Shown piece after piece: positions 8,755-17,802 of a DNA stretch of 64,000 nucleotides. This DNA comes from Methanoregula sp. (GTDB lineage Archaea > Halobacteriota > Methanomicrobia > Methanomicrobiales > Methanospirillaceae), in assembly GCF_023227875.1 (NCBI RefSeq), contig NZ_JALOCH010000001.1:248001-312000 (forward strand), given 5' to 3'. The notes below the pieces were generated by a model. That model was not told where the DNA came from. It saw only the letters and a list, made by a program, of their open reading frames with translations, and did not search any database. The translations under genes were made by a program, and so were the position numbers. Within the stretch, counting starts at the first letter, position 1, and every line of letters begins with the position of its first letter.

Positions 8755-9969
8755 TCAAAATTTCTTTTGTTGGATATATGAACAAAATATTTCCCACAGG
8801 GGTTTTTCTGGTGTCCCTTGTTTTTTTATGTAGAGATTTTTATAACTGAGATATGCCATGTTATTAATTTTTACTTCATTTTCCCAGTTAAAGTCAGACA
8901 GATGATCGATATTTATGGGTAATCTTCCCAACTCCGAAGCCATTGCATGAATATCTATACCTATGATATTTTTTCCTGTAATCATTTTTTCCAGATCATC
9001 CGAAGTGATAAAAAAAATGGGCTTTTGATAGAGTACAGCAAAATCTATCGAAGTACTGCTATGTGCAATTACAAACGACGATTCCTTGACAAGACGTGCA
9101 GTATCTCCTTTAATGATAGTTCTGCCACAGAAATAGTCCGGTAAATTATCATAATCTGATTTGGGGTGGGCTGCAATTACTATTTCTGCATGCATTTTTT
9201 TTTCGAGATTTTTAAAAAAATTACAGAGTTTGGGATAATACGAATCCGGAGTACATGGGTACTCAATTCCCATATAGAGACAATCCGGGTGAAGGGGAAG
9301 ATATTGATCCAGAAAAACCCCGGTTTTTTTATAAGAATCATTAGGTTCATCTTTATGATTTAGATAAATATCATAATCCCAATAATGAGTCCATAATCTC
9401 AGGGTTGTATTATCTACAGGATACGAAAAGGATCCTGGCACCTTTTCACCGCCCAATAGGACAAGTGAAGCTGGGGCAATACCAAATAAAAAAAAATATT
9501 TCAACAGTATTTTATCGATAATGTGCTGAAATATTTCTTTAATTGATAATGCATTTGCTTTTTTCAGAAGTGAGAAGAAACTAACTATATAACTATTTTG
9601 AATAGGTGGGGGACTTGGATATGTAACCATTCCTAATATGCAATAGTCGATTTTGTATCTTGAAATTGCCCTGAATATGTGAAATGAACGATAACTATAC
9701 TCTATAAAACAGTTTATAAGGCATTCATTATTTAAAGATGAGATTGCATCGATAATTTCAGATTTATCTTTGAATATTCGCAGATCCTTAAAAAAAGTGG
9801 GTCTATCTCCAACAAGTTGCTCGTGAAATTTTTTATGCAAATACGGTGTAATGTCCCATATCTCAACCTCAAGTCCCTTGTTGCGTAAGAGATCGATCCC
9901 AAATCGATTATAGTCAGAATTGTTAAATGGATAATCCCTAATGACAATTATTTTTTTTTTGAGATCCAT
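8755..9969 (-). CDS. Unrecognised protein, possibly a GT-B-type surface polysaccharide enzyme
   Basis: 404 residues that I cannot assign to a named family. The sequence alternates beta-strand and helix stretches. The C-terminal half contains YLPLHPDCLYMGIEYPCTPDSYY, IVIAAHPKSDYDN and SSFVIAHSSTSIDFAVLYQKPIFFIT; the last two resemble the donor-binding half of capsule or CDP-glycerol-type GT-B transferases (AHPK..., H/GSSTS...A...P). A sugar or polyol-phosphate transferase is plausible but inferred. Strongly AT-rich. It is first in its direction, divergent from the nonulosonate genes. Confidence 0.6.
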   Translation of the reverse strand: MDLKKKIIVIRDYPFNNSDYNRFGIDLLRNKGLEVEIWDITPYLHKKFHEQLVGDRPTFFKDLRIFKDKSEIIDAISSLNNECLINCFIEYSYRSFHIFRAISRYKIDYCILGMVTYPSPPPIQNSYIVSFFSLLKKANALSIKEIFQHIIDKILLKYFFLFGIAPASLVLLGGEKVPGSFSYPVDNTTLRLWTHYWDYDIYLNHKDEPNDSYKKTGVFLDQYLPLHPDCLYMGIEYPCTPDSYYPKLCNFFKNLEKKMHAEIVIAAHPKSDYDNLPDYFCGRTIIKGDTARLVKESSFVIAHSSTSIDFAVLYQKPIFFITSDDLEKMITGKNIIGIDIHAMASELGRLPINIDHLSDFNWENEVKINNMAYLSYKNLYIKKQGTPEKPLWEIFCSYIQQKKF

Positions 9970-10250
9970 TAACTATTTTTTGTCTTTAAAATTTTAAAAT
10001 ACTATGCTGGTTCAGATCATGATGGCAACTATTTTCTCGCTATATGGGAAAGTCTAATATGGATTTATTTAATTATTGGACATAGCCCCTTTTTCATCAA
10101 GAAGGGTCTTTTCACCAGAAAATATGTTTTTTTGATGTAAAAACAAAATTCCTAGTCTGATATGTGTCGTTTGTCTCCCCGGTCTATCTACCATAAAAAG
10201 ATTTTTTAAACAATGAAACGAAAAATGAACACGTATACGGGGAATATTTC
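9970..10250. promoter_or_regulatory. Divergent promoter region
   Basis: 281 AT-rich bases between the minus-strand gene starting at 9969 and the plus-strand oxidoreductase starting at 10251. A TTTTTTAAA run near 10202-10210 is a possible archaeal TATA box for the plus-strand operon, and AT-rich stretches near 9985-10005 could serve the minus strand. No strong palindrome was seen. Assigned from position and composition. Confidence 0.4.
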
Positions 10251-11246
10251 TTGAGATACCTGCTTGTAGGGCTGGGGAGTATCGGAAAACGTCACCTGAG
10301 TAATATCAAAACACTTGATCCGGGTGGATACATTACCATCTGGCATACCCATACAAAAAAAAGTGAAGCCGCACTTCCCGACCCCCGGACCGACAGGTTT
10401 GTCTACTCACTTGAGGAAGCGATCGATCCAAAGCCCGATGTTGCGTTCATTGCCACTCCCGCATCGGCACATATCCCGATTGCTATAAAGCTCGCCCGCG
10501 AGGGGATCGATCTCTTCATCGAAAAACCCCTGTCATCTCATTTATCGGGTATCGATGAGCTCTTGGAGATCCAAAAAGCCCAACAAATCCTCATTATGGT
10601 CGGGTACTGTCTCCGGTTCCATCCGCCATTGCAGCTCCTGAAACAATGTGTCAGTGAGGGCAAAATCGGAAGACTTCTTGCAATACGGGCTGAAGTTGGG
10701 CAGTACCTTCCGGACTGGCGGCCGGGTACCGATTACCGGACCTCTGTCAGCGCACGACGGGAACTGGGGGGCGGGGCGGTTCTCGAGCTCAGCCATGAAC
10801 TGGATTATGTGCTGTGGCTGGCAGGGGAGATTACTGTTGTCACCGCACAGGCTGACCGAGTGAGTGATCTCGAGATCGATGTCGAGGATACCGTGGATAT
10901 AATCCTGAAATTCGCCAGTGGGGCACAGGGAAGCATTCATCTCGACATGGTTCAGCGGCCGTCGACACGGTGCTGCAAGGTTGTGGGAACGGAGGGGATC
11001 GTCATATGGGACGGCACAACCGATTCCGTACAGTTCTTTTCAAACGAGACGGGTGAATGGTCCATCCTGCATCCCGGACAAAAAGTGGATCGGAACCTTA
11101 TGTACCTTTCAGAACTGGAACATTTTTTTGCCTGTATCCGTGAACGAAAAGAACCGCTTGTCACCGGAACGGATGCAGAACGGGTACTGTCTCTCGCCCT
11201 CGCCGCGTTACAATCGTCCCGGGAACAGAGGAGCATTTACCTATGA
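10251..11246 (+). CDS. Gfo/Idh/MocA-family oxidoreductase
   Basis: 331 residues starting at TTG. The N-terminal Rossmann domain has YLLVGLGSIGKRHLSNI, and the family's EKPLSSHL motif with the conserved lysine follows, then GGGAVLELSHELDYVLWLAG, the usual active-site helix of the C-terminal domain. Such enzymes oxidise, reduce or epimerise sugars with NAD(P). It overlaps the cytidylyltransferase gene by four bases (ATGA) and is followed by an SDR. This trio resembles oxidoreductase/CMP-transferase sets in legionaminic acid clusters, where the exact step of the Gfo/Idh enzyme is not certain to me. Confidence 0.85.
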   Translation: MRYLLVGLGSIGKRHLSNIKTLDPGGYITIWHTHTKKSEAALPDPRTDRFVYSLEEAIDPKPDVAFIATPASAHIPIAIKLAREGIDLFIEKPLSSHLSGIDELLEIQKAQQILIMVGYCLRFHPPLQLLKQCVSEGKIGRLLAIRAEVGQYLPDWRPGTDYRTSVSARRELGGGAVLELSHELDYVLWLAGEITVVTAQADRVSDLEIDVEDTVDIILKFASGAQGSIHLDMVQRPSTRCCKVVGTEGIVIWDGTTDSVQFFSNETGEWSILHPGQKVDRNLMYLSELEHFFACIRERKEPLVTGTDAERVLSLALAALQSSREQRSIYL

Positions 11247-11965
11247 TGCCGGGCGTTGTGGGATTCATCTTTGCCCGGGGGGGATCCAAGGGTGTGCCAC
11301 GTAAAAATATCCGACCCCTTGCCGGTAAGCCCCTCATCGCCTGGTCAATCCTGGCGGCAAAGGAGAGCCGGTTCATCAGCCGGGTGATTGTCTCCACCGA
11401 TGATGACGAGATCGCCCGGATCGCCCGGCAGTACGGTGCGGAAGTCCCGTTTATGCGGCCGGCGGAACTCGCCGGGGACCGGGCAACTGAATGGTCTGCC
11501 TGGCAGCATGCCATCACGGAAGTTAAAAAAGACCATCCCCATCCCCTTGATGTCTTTGTCAGTATCCCCGCTACTTCTCCTATGAGGGCTTCAACTGACA
11601 TCGACGCCTGCATATCCCGGCTCCTTGAAAGCGATGCGGACATCGTGATCACGGTCAAGAAAGCGGAACGGAGCCCCTATTTCAACATGGTGAACCTAGA
11701 TGACGGGGGTTATGCCCATGTGGTAATCAGTACCGGCAGCAACATGACCCGGCGCCAAGATGCCCCTCCCGTGTTCGACATGACCACCGTCGCTTACGCG
11801 GTCCGCCCGGCATTTATAATGCGTGCGCACGGTATCTTTGACGGAAAAGTGGTGGTGGTGGAAGTGCCGACGGAGCGGGCCTTGGATATTGATACGGAAT
11901 TCGATTTCAGGATCGCTGAATTTCTCATGAAAGAGAGACTGGATTCCATCAGGAATCCGATATGA
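11243..11965 (+). CDS. legF: CMP-nonulosonate (acylneuraminate-type) cytidylyltransferase
   Basis: 240 residues, matching the NeuA/LegF/PseF family. The N-terminus has FIFARGGSKGVPRKNIRPLAGKPLIAW, the CTP-binding signature, followed by VSTDDDEIA and ISIPATSPMR-like strands. It activates a nonulosonic acid as its CMP derivative. Synthase, 2-epimerase and aminotransferase genes in the facing operon indicate a legionaminic-acid-type substrate. The symbol reflects that context and not a sequence-specific test. Start overlaps the upstream stop (ATGA). Confidence 0.88.
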   Translation: MMPGVVGFIFARGGSKGVPRKNIRPLAGKPLIAWSILAAKESRFISRVIVSTDDDEIARIARQYGAEVPFMRPAELAGDRATEWSAWQHAITEVKKDHPHPLDVFVSIPATSPMRASTDIDACISRLLESDADIVITVKKAERSPYFNMVNLDDGGYAHVVISTGSNMTRRQDAPPVFDMTTVAYAVRPAFIMRAHGIFDGKVVVVEVPTERALDIDTEFDFRIAEFLMKERLDSIRNPI

Positions 11966-11974
11966 AGGTGCCTC

Positions 11975-12778
11975 ATGAAACAGGTAAGTGAATTGATGAA
12001 TATGAAAAACCGCGTGGCCCTGATCACCGGCGGGGCAGGGCATATCGGTTCTGCGATCTGTGATGCACTGGCGGAGAATGGCGCCGATATCGTGATCATT
12101 GACTGCAACAGGGATTTGTGTACTGAAAAATGCGAACAGCTGACGAAGGATTACGGTGTGACTGCCCGCCCTCTCGTCATTGACCTGGCAAGTGAGATGG
12201 AGTTGCGGAAGGTTCCGGAGACGGTTCTGAAACAATTCGGATCCCTTGATGTCTTGGTGAACTGTGCAGCGCTTGTCGGGACATCGGAGCTGAATGGATG
12301 GGGGGTCGGTTTCCGGGAGCAGAATGCGAACACCTGGAGACTGGCACTTGAAATCAATCTCACAGCCCCGTTCATTCTTACCCAGGTCTGCTCGGAAGCC
12401 CTAGCCCTGTCGCACCGCGGATCGGTGATCAATATTGCTTCAATCTATGGCATCAACGGCCCGGATATGCAGCTGTATGAAGGAACCTCCCTGGGAAACC
12501 CAGCTGCCTACGCAGCCAGCAAAGGCGGGCTCATCCAGCTGACTCGATGGCTGGCGACGGTTCTGTCCCCTGACGTGCGGGTTAATGCGATAACGCTTGG
12601 GGGGGTTTATCGCGGCCAGCCCGAACAATTCCATGCAAAATACATAAAGAAAACCCCCCTGCAGCGGATGGCTACGGAAGAGGACATCAAGGGGGCTGCC
12701 CTATTCCTCGCGAGCGATCTGTCTGCTTACGTGACCGGCCAGAATCTCGTGGTTGACGGGGGATTCACCGTCTGGTAA
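11975..12778 (+). CDS. SDR-family oxidoreductase (PtmA-like)
   Basis: 267 residues of classical SDR type. It has VALITGGAGHIGSAICDAL near residues 14-32, NCAAL, the catalytic serine in INIASIYG, and Tyr/Lys in YAASKGG, ending with LVVDGGFTVW. Several in-frame ATGs exist; the one at 11975 has GGTG a few bases upstream. It follows the CMP-transferase by nine bases, the same pairing seen for PtmA and PtmB in Campylobacter flagellin-glycan clusters. A reductase role in nonulosonate or amino-sugar synthesis is inferred. Confidence 0.85.
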   Translation: MKQVSELMNMKNRVALITGGAGHIGSAICDALAENGADIVIIDCNRDLCTEKCEQLTKDYGVTARPLVIDLASEMELRKVPETVLKQFGSLDVLVNCAALVGTSELNGWGVGFREQNANTWRLALEINLTAPFILTQVCSEALALSHRGSVINIASIYGINGPDMQLYEGTSLGNPAAYAASKGGLIQLTRWLATVLSPDVRVNAITLGGVYRGQPEQFHAKYIKKTPLQRMATEEDIKGAALFLASDLSAYVTGQNLVVDGGFTVW

Positions 12779-12904
12779 CAAAAAAACTGAAAAAAATTCC
12801 AATCCTGCCTTCATCGGGGGATGGGGTGCATTCCGAGGTCCTGGCATTACCTGTGCAGGAAAAATAAAGACCGCTGGATTCAGATGATGCAGCACAATCA
12901 TAAC

Positions 12905-12932
12905 CGGGGGCACCGTAGCGGCGGAGCCCCCG
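12905..12932. terminator. Stem-loop between convergent operons
   Basis: A perfect 7-bp inverted repeat (CGGGGGC at 12905-12911, GCCCCCG at 12926-12932) with a 14-base loop lies in the 226-bp gap between two convergent operons. A T-rich stretch (TTATTTTT) follows at about 12955-12964 on the plus strand, and AAAAAA-rich sequence lies just after the SDR stop. It is a likely transcription end for one or both operons. Confidence 0.5.
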
Positions 12933-13004
12933 AGAGCGTCATAATAGAGATAAAATTATTTTTACAGAGCAGAAAAGCCGGGTCAATAAAAAAATCAGCG
13001 GGAT

Positions 13005-14027
13005 TTAAAGATCCCTCAGCACCCGCTTGAGTCCGTCCTTCCCGATAAGGGGTGCATCCTGAGAAGAGAAACTCCGCTTCTTTGTCTTTTTGAAACCTTT
13101 GAAATATGCGGGATCCAAGGGATCTTCGTGGGCCAGGGTATGCGGTACGATCAGGAACATGTCATCCCGTTCGTATGCCCGTTCCGCCTCCTCTTCCGCC
13201 ATGAGGTCCTCGTAGAGTTTCTCGCCGTTCCTCTTACCGATGATCTTTATCTTGATTTGTCCCGGACGGTAGCCGGCTGCAGGGGAATATTCATCGATCA
13301 TCGCCTCAGCGAGATCGGCAATACGGAGTGCCGGCATCTTCAAGATGAAGATCTCCCGACCTTTCGCGATCTCCCCGGCGGTCATGATCAGATGGCTTGC
13401 GGACGGGATCTCCATGAAGAACCGGGTCATCTCCTTGTCGGTGATCGTAACCGGGCCGCCTTCACGGATCTGTTTCCTGAATAGGGGGATGACCGATCCT
13501 CGCGAGTTCAGCACATTGCCAAACCTCACGCTGGAGAAGACCGTCTTCTTGTTCCCGGCGTAATAATTTGCCGAGATGGTCAGGCGTTCCGCCAGCAGTT
13601 TTGTCGCCCCCATCACGTTTGTCGGGTTGACGGCCTTGTCCGTGCTGACATTGATCACTTTCTGGACTTCATTGGACAGTGCCGATTCGAGGACGTTCTG
13701 GGTGCCGAGGACGTTCGTCTTGACCGCGTCGAAGGGATTGTACTCGCAGAGCGGGACGTGCTTCAGTGCCGAGGTGTGAAAGACGATATCGATCCCGTTC
13801 ATCGCCATGTTCAACCGGTCCTTGTCCCGGATATCGCCGAGCAGGGTCCGGATCTTGTCCGACTGCAGCTCCTGCTCTAGGTCAAAGAGGCCGGTCTCAT
13901 TATTATCGAAAACCCGGATGATGGCCGGATTGAGTTGTAAGAGTTTCCTGACCAGGTTACTGCCGATCGAACCTACGCCGCCGGTGACAAGGATCTTCTT
14001 GTTTTTATAAAAATTGTGATACATCAT
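13005..14027 (-). CDS. CapD/PglF/FlaA1-type UDP-GlcNAc 4,6-dehydratase
   Basis: 340 residues of the Polysacc_synt_2 family, soluble form without the N-terminal membrane domain. It shows KILVTGGVGSIGSNLV, HTSALKHVPLCEYNPFDAVKTNV and STDKAVNPTNVMGATK. In the last motif a methionine stands where other SDRs have the catalytic tyrosine, which is characteristic of this family. It is last in the nonulosonate operon and overlaps the aminotransferase stop (ATGA). It probably makes the 4-keto-6-deoxy sugar that is then aminated. Confidence 0.88.
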   Translation of the reverse strand: MMYHNFYKNKKILVTGGVGSIGSNLVRKLLQLNPAIIRVFDNNETGLFDLEQELQSDKIRTLLGDIRDKDRLNMAMNGIDIVFHTSALKHVPLCEYNPFDAVKTNVLGTQNVLESALSNEVQKVINVSTDKAVNPTNVMGATKLLAERLTISANYYAGNKKTVFSSVRFGNVLNSRGSVIPLFRKQIREGGPVTITDKEMTRFFMEIPSASHLIMTAGEIAKGREIFILKMPALRIADLAEAMIDEYSPAAGYRPGQIKIKIIGKRNGEKLYEDLMAEEEAERAYERDDMFLIVPHTLAHEDPLDPAYFKGFKKTKKRSFSSQDAPLIGKDGLKRVLRDL

Positions 14028-15151
14028 TGACTCTTCGCCCCGAATTCCCTGATTGCCTGAATGACGGTATCCATTTCATCCCTTGTAATACCCGGGTAAA
14101 ACGGCAGGCTGACGATATCCCCGGATACGGTATCCGTCATGGGCAGGGACGAGGTATACCGGAGGACGTTCTGGTAATAGTGTGTTTTATGGACCGGCGG
14201 GAAATAGATTTTGGTCATGATCCCTTTCCCTTCAAGGTATTTCATCAGGGCATCACGTTTCTTCGCCCTGATGGAAAATAACTGGTACACGGAAACGGTA
14301 TCCGGCTGTTCGGGCGGCACGACCACGCCGGGGACTTCCGCCAGTCCCGCACGGTAATACGCGGCATCGGACTTTCGTATCCCAATCAGGCGCCCGATCT
14401 TGTCCAGCTGGGCGATGCCCAGCGCTGCGGTCATGGTCGAGATGCGGAAGTTATACCCGAGCGAGACATAGTCCAGGACCTCGATCGTGGAGAAATAATC
14501 GAGCGTGTCGGGGCGCCCGTGCGACCGGACGAGTTTCATCTTCTCGTAGAGATCCCGGTTGTCGGTGACTACGGCACCCCCTTCACCCGTAGTGATGATC
14601 TTGTTCTGGCAGAAACTCAGGATTGAGGAATCTCCGAAGGTCCCCACGTACCGGCCGCCCACTGTTGCACCCATTGCTTCAGCGGCATCTTCGATCAGGA
14701 CGATATCGTGTTCATCGGCAATCTTCCGGAGTTCCCGGACCTGGCAGGGGAATCCTCCAAAATGGATCGGAACGATCGCCTTTGTCCGCGGGGTGATCTT
14801 TGCTTCGACATCTGCCGGGTCAAGGCCGAACGTGGCGTCTTCGATATCGGCAAAGACCGGTGTTGCACCGACAAATTTCGGGGCATTCGCAGTGGCAATA
14901 AAGGTGAACGAGGGGATGATCACCTCGTCGCCGATGCCAATCCCGTAGGACAACAGCGCCGCGTGGAGGGCGGAGGTGCCGGAATTGAACGTCAGGCAGT
15001 ATTTTGTCCCGACGTATTCCGCAATTTTCCTCTCAAATGCGGGAATCTGCGGGCCCAGTGCCCAGTTCATGCCGGTTTTTATCGCTGCGTTCACTGATGC
15101 GACATCCTCGTCATCCCAGTACATCTTAAACAGGGGTATCTTCCAGGTCAT
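14024..15151 (-). CDS. legC: DegT/DnrJ/EryC1/StrS-family PLP aminotransferase (LegC-like)
   Basis: About 375 residues. It carries LTFNSGTSALHAALLSYGIGIGDEVI, VLIEDAAEAMGA (PLP-interacting aspartate) and SFCQNKIITTGEGGAVV with the Schiff-base lysine. It transfers an amino group to the 4-keto sugar, giving UDP-4-amino-4,6-dideoxy-GlcNAc or a similar product. The ATG at 15151 follows GAGGAG by five bases and is preferred over GTG 15157. It sits between the acetyltransferase and dehydratase genes, as in Leg/Pse operons. Confidence 0.88.
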   Translation of the reverse strand: MTWKIPLFKMYWDDEDVASVNAAIKTGMNWALGPQIPAFERKIAEYVGTKYCLTFNSGTSALHAALLSYGIGIGDEVIIPSFTFIATANAPKFVGATPVFADIEDATFGLDPADVEAKITPRTKAIVPIHFGGFPCQVRELRKIADEHDIVLIEDAAEAMGATVGGRYVGTFGDSSILSFCQNKIITTGEGGAVVTDNRDLYEKMKLVRSHGRPDTLDYFSTIEVLDYVSLGYNFRISTMTAALGIAQLDKIGRLIGIRKSDAAYYRAGLAEVPGVVVPPEQPDTVSVYQLFSIRAKKRDALMKYLEGKGIMTKIYFPPVHKTHYYQNVLRYTSSLPMTDTVSGDIVSLPFYPGITRDEMDTVIQAIREFGAKSQ

Positions 15152-15153
15152 AT

Positions 15154-15579
15154 TCACTCCTCGGTGGTATCGGTTGCTCTCTCTTCGGGGGTCAGGGGCC
15201 GGATCACGCGGGCAGGGACGCCGAATGCGAGCACATTGTCCGGTATGTCGGTCGTGATGAAACTGAACGCACCGATCCGGGAATTCTCGCCAACGGTCAC
15301 GCCCGGCATGATGACCGAATGCGAGCCGATGCGGCTGTTCCTCTTTAAGTGAACCGGGCCGTGTTTATTGTCGATCGTGGAGACTGAGTAGAGGGAACAA
15401 TGAGAACCGATCTGCACATACTCTTCGATCGTCACGCCATGCCGGGCATTGATATACGTGAACGCTCCGATGTCCGTCCGGGCACCCAGGTCCAGGTTTT
15501 CTTTGTGCTGGACAACCCAGTTGTACTGGTTTAATTTTCCTTCTTCGAATTCAGGGTATTTCCAGTTGGCAAATCTCAT
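15154..15579 (-). CDS. legH: Left-handed beta-helix (hexapeptide) acyltransferase
   Basis: About 141 residues. Hexapeptide repeats run through the middle (LGARTDIGAFTYINAR, IGSHCSLYSV, RIGSHSVIMPGVTVGENSRIG), and the C-terminus VLAFGVPARVIRPL is typical of sugar O/N-acetyltransferases. The ATG at 15579 overlaps the upstream stop as TGATG; the longer open frame to 15636 would run far into the neighbour. It is expected to N-acetylate the 4-amino group made by the adjacent aminotransferase. The substrate is inferred from the operon. Confidence 0.82.
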   Translation of the reverse strand: MRFANWKYPEFEEGKLNQYNWVVQHKENLDLGARTDIGAFTYINARHGVTIEEYVQIGSHCSLYSVSTIDNKHGPVHLKRNSRIGSHSVIMPGVTVGENSRIGAFSFITTDIPDNVLAFGVPARVIRPLTPEERATDTTEE

Positions 15580-16724
15580 CAGTACATCATCCTTTTTTGC
15601 AGTAATGCCGGTGATATTTTTATTTTTTCCAGGCACTCGACAATCTTTCTGCTGATGTCCCCGTTACCATAGGGATTTGTTGCTGTTTTTACTTTTCTTT
15701 TGAATTCTTCATCTGACAGGGCATAGCGGATTGCCGCAGCGATCTCGCCGGCATCATACCCGGTATCGATCACATTCTCTCCCTGCTCGCGCCCCCTCTG
15801 GCGGGTGCCGATGTTGACCGCAGGAACGCCAAACGACGGTGCTTCGATGATCCCGCTGCTGGAATTCCCCACGATCACGGAGGATAATTGTAAGATCGCC
15901 AGGTAATCCGCGTGGCCGATGCTCGGGAAGGAACGGATCTTTTTTGCTGCTGCATACTTCTTTATCACGTCGATCATTGCCCGGCCCCCGGCATCTGCAT
16001 TCGGGTAGAGGACGATGACCTGGTGGTGGAAACTGCAGGCGGCCTCCAGGGTCTCGTTCATCCGGGCGGCCGGATCGCCCGGTTCAAGGGGGACCGGGTG
16101 CTGGATCACGAGGATGAGCGGCACGGACGGATCGATCCCGTACCGGTCCGCGACCTCCTTCACCGAAGCAGCGGGCAGCTTCCTGATCGCGTCCAGTCCG
16201 GGTGCCCCGACAACAAAGACATGGCGCGGGTCCTCGCCCATCTTTACGATCCGTTCTGCGCTCTTCACTGTTGCAGGCAGGTGGATGTGCGATAATTTTG
16301 TGATTGCATGGCGTGCGGATTCGTCGGCAGTGGACGTGACCTCCCCGCCATGGATATGCGCTACCGGTATCCCGAGGTAGGCTCCTGCGATCGCACCCCC
16401 CAGCATCTCGCCGCGATCCCCAAGAAGAAGGATAATGTCAGGGCGGATCTCCCGGACGAGCCCGACAAATTCCTTGATAAAACTGCCGATAAATATGGCC
16501 ATCGATTCTTTTGAATCCTGTTCGTATGTTACGCTGACCGGATGACAGGCAAAGCCATCCTTCCGGATCTCATCGATGGTATTGCCGAACTCCGGCATGA
16601 GGTGCATGCCGGTGGCTGCAATATGCAGCTCCATGCCGGGATGGTTGTGGATCCGGAAAAGAACGGACCTCATCAGGCCGTAATCCGCCCGGGTCCCGCT
16701 CACATAGAGGATCGTTCTCTTCAT
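15579..16724 (-). CDS. legG: Hydrolysing UDP-N-acetyl-sugar 2-epimerase (NeuC/LegG type)
   Basis: 381 residues of the WecB/NeuC fold. It has ILYVSGTRADYGLMRSVL at the N-terminus, PVAHIHGGEVTSTADESARHAITKLSHIHL, and VGNSSSGIIEAPSFGVPAVNIGTRQRGRE, typical of the hydrolysing form that releases UDP while inverting C2. Its presence, in place of a PseG-type hydrolase, points to a legionaminic rather than a pseudaminic acid route. It overlaps the synthase stop by four bases. Confidence 0.9.
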   Translation of the reverse strand: MKRTILYVSGTRADYGLMRSVLFRIHNHPGMELHIAATGMHLMPEFGNTIDEIRKDGFACHPVSVTYEQDSKESMAIFIGSFIKEFVGLVREIRPDIILLLGDRGEMLGGAIAGAYLGIPVAHIHGGEVTSTADESARHAITKLSHIHLPATVKSAERIVKMGEDPRHVFVVGAPGLDAIRKLPAASVKEVADRYGIDPSVPLILVIQHPVPLEPGDPAARMNETLEAACSFHHQVIVLYPNADAGGRAMIDVIKKYAAAKKIRSFPSIGHADYLAILQLSSVIVGNSSSGIIEAPSFGVPAVNIGTRQRGREQGENVIDTGYDAGEIAAAIRYALSDEEFKRKVKTATNPYGNGDISRKIVECLEKIKISPALLQKRMMY

Positions 16725-17755
16725 TCGATCATGTCCCGAGTTATCAGGGTATCTTTCTCTATTGCCGTTTTAACTCTTTTTCCCACGAGATCCTTCAGGA
16801 ATTTTGGTTCGAGACCCGTGCCCGGGCGTTTCAGGGTAAGCATGGTTTCCAGCAGGAGTGATCCCCTTGAGATATCTTCTCTTGCCACCACGCTCTTCCG
16901 TACCACGTCCCGGTTTTTGATCTCACAGGCATCCGGTCTTTTATCATCCGTGCCCAGCGCCTTTTCGACCTGCCGTATGGCGGCGATCATCTCTTTTAAG
17001 GTACCCGGCTCGATGGATGCCGCATGATCGGGGCCGGTGAGGGTCCGGTCGAGCGTGATATGTTTCTCGATTACACAGGCCCCCCTTGCGACCGCAGCGA
17101 CTGGCACGAGAATGCCCTCAGTGTGATCGGAATATCCCACGGGCAGGTGGAATGTTTCGCGGAGCGTGTCCAGTACCCGTAAGTTCACCGATTCCAGCGG
17201 TGCCGGGTAACTGGTGGTACAATGAAGGATGATGATCTCCTGACAGCCATGCGCTTTCAGGCAGTTCACCGCCTCCCTCACTTCATCCATGGTGGACATG
17301 CCCGTGGAGAGGATGACGGGTTTCTTCTCGCGGGCAATTCTCTCTATGCAGGGTATATTCGTGATCTCCCCGGAGGGGATCTTGAACGCGGGAACATCAA
17401 GCCGGATGAGCAGGTCCATGCTCTCTTCATCGAATGCCGTTGATAAGAAGAGAATTCCCCTCTTTTTTGCATAGGTGGATAATTTTTTGAACTCCGTATC
17501 GGATAATTCCAGTTTCTTCAGCATCTTGAACTGGGTGGTCCCGGCGGCACCGGTTTTTTTCTGATACTCGGCTTTTTCTGCATCCTTTGTAACCAGGTGC
17601 GAGGTCTTAAATGTCTGGAATTTGATCGCGTCGGCGCCGGCTTCGCAGGCAACATCGATCAGTTTTTTTGCAAGCGCGATATCACCATTGTGGTTCACGC
17701 CGGCCTCTGCGATAATGAAACAGGGTTCGCCATCCCCGATCTTCTTGTTACCCAT
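16721..17755 (-). CDS. legI: N-acetylneuraminate/legionaminate synthase (NeuB family)
   Basis: About 344 residues from the ATG at 17755, chosen because it gives the usual start before KIGDGEPCFIIAEAGVNHNGD; in-frame ATGs also occur at 17782 and 17827. NeuB motifs follow: AGADAIKFQTF, PSGEITNIP, ILSTGMSTMDEV and ILHCTTSYPAP, and a C-terminal SAF domain (SVVAREDISRGSLLLETMLTLKRPGTGLEPKF). It condenses phosphoenolpyruvate with a 6-carbon diacetamido sugar to form the nonulosonic acid. The central reaction of this operon. Confidence 0.92.
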   Translation of the reverse strand: MGNKKIGDGEPCFIIAEAGVNHNGDIALAKKLIDVACEAGADAIKFQTFKTSHLVTKDAEKAEYQKKTGAAGTTQFKMLKKLELSDTEFKKLSTYAKKRGILFLSTAFDEESMDLLIRLDVPAFKIPSGEITNIPCIERIAREKKPVILSTGMSTMDEVREAVNCLKAHGCQEIIILHCTTSYPAPLESVNLRVLDTLRETFHLPVGYSDHTEGILVPVAAVARGACVIEKHITLDRTLTGPDHAASIEPGTLKEMIAAIRQVEKALGTDDKRPDACEIKNRDVVRKSVVAREDISRGSLLLETMLTLKRPGTGLEPKFLKDLVGKRVKTAIEKDTLITRDMIE

Positions 17756-17802
17756 GGAGATGACGCCTTCCTTCGCTTGCATTTTACCTGCCGTACCGCA
17801 TT

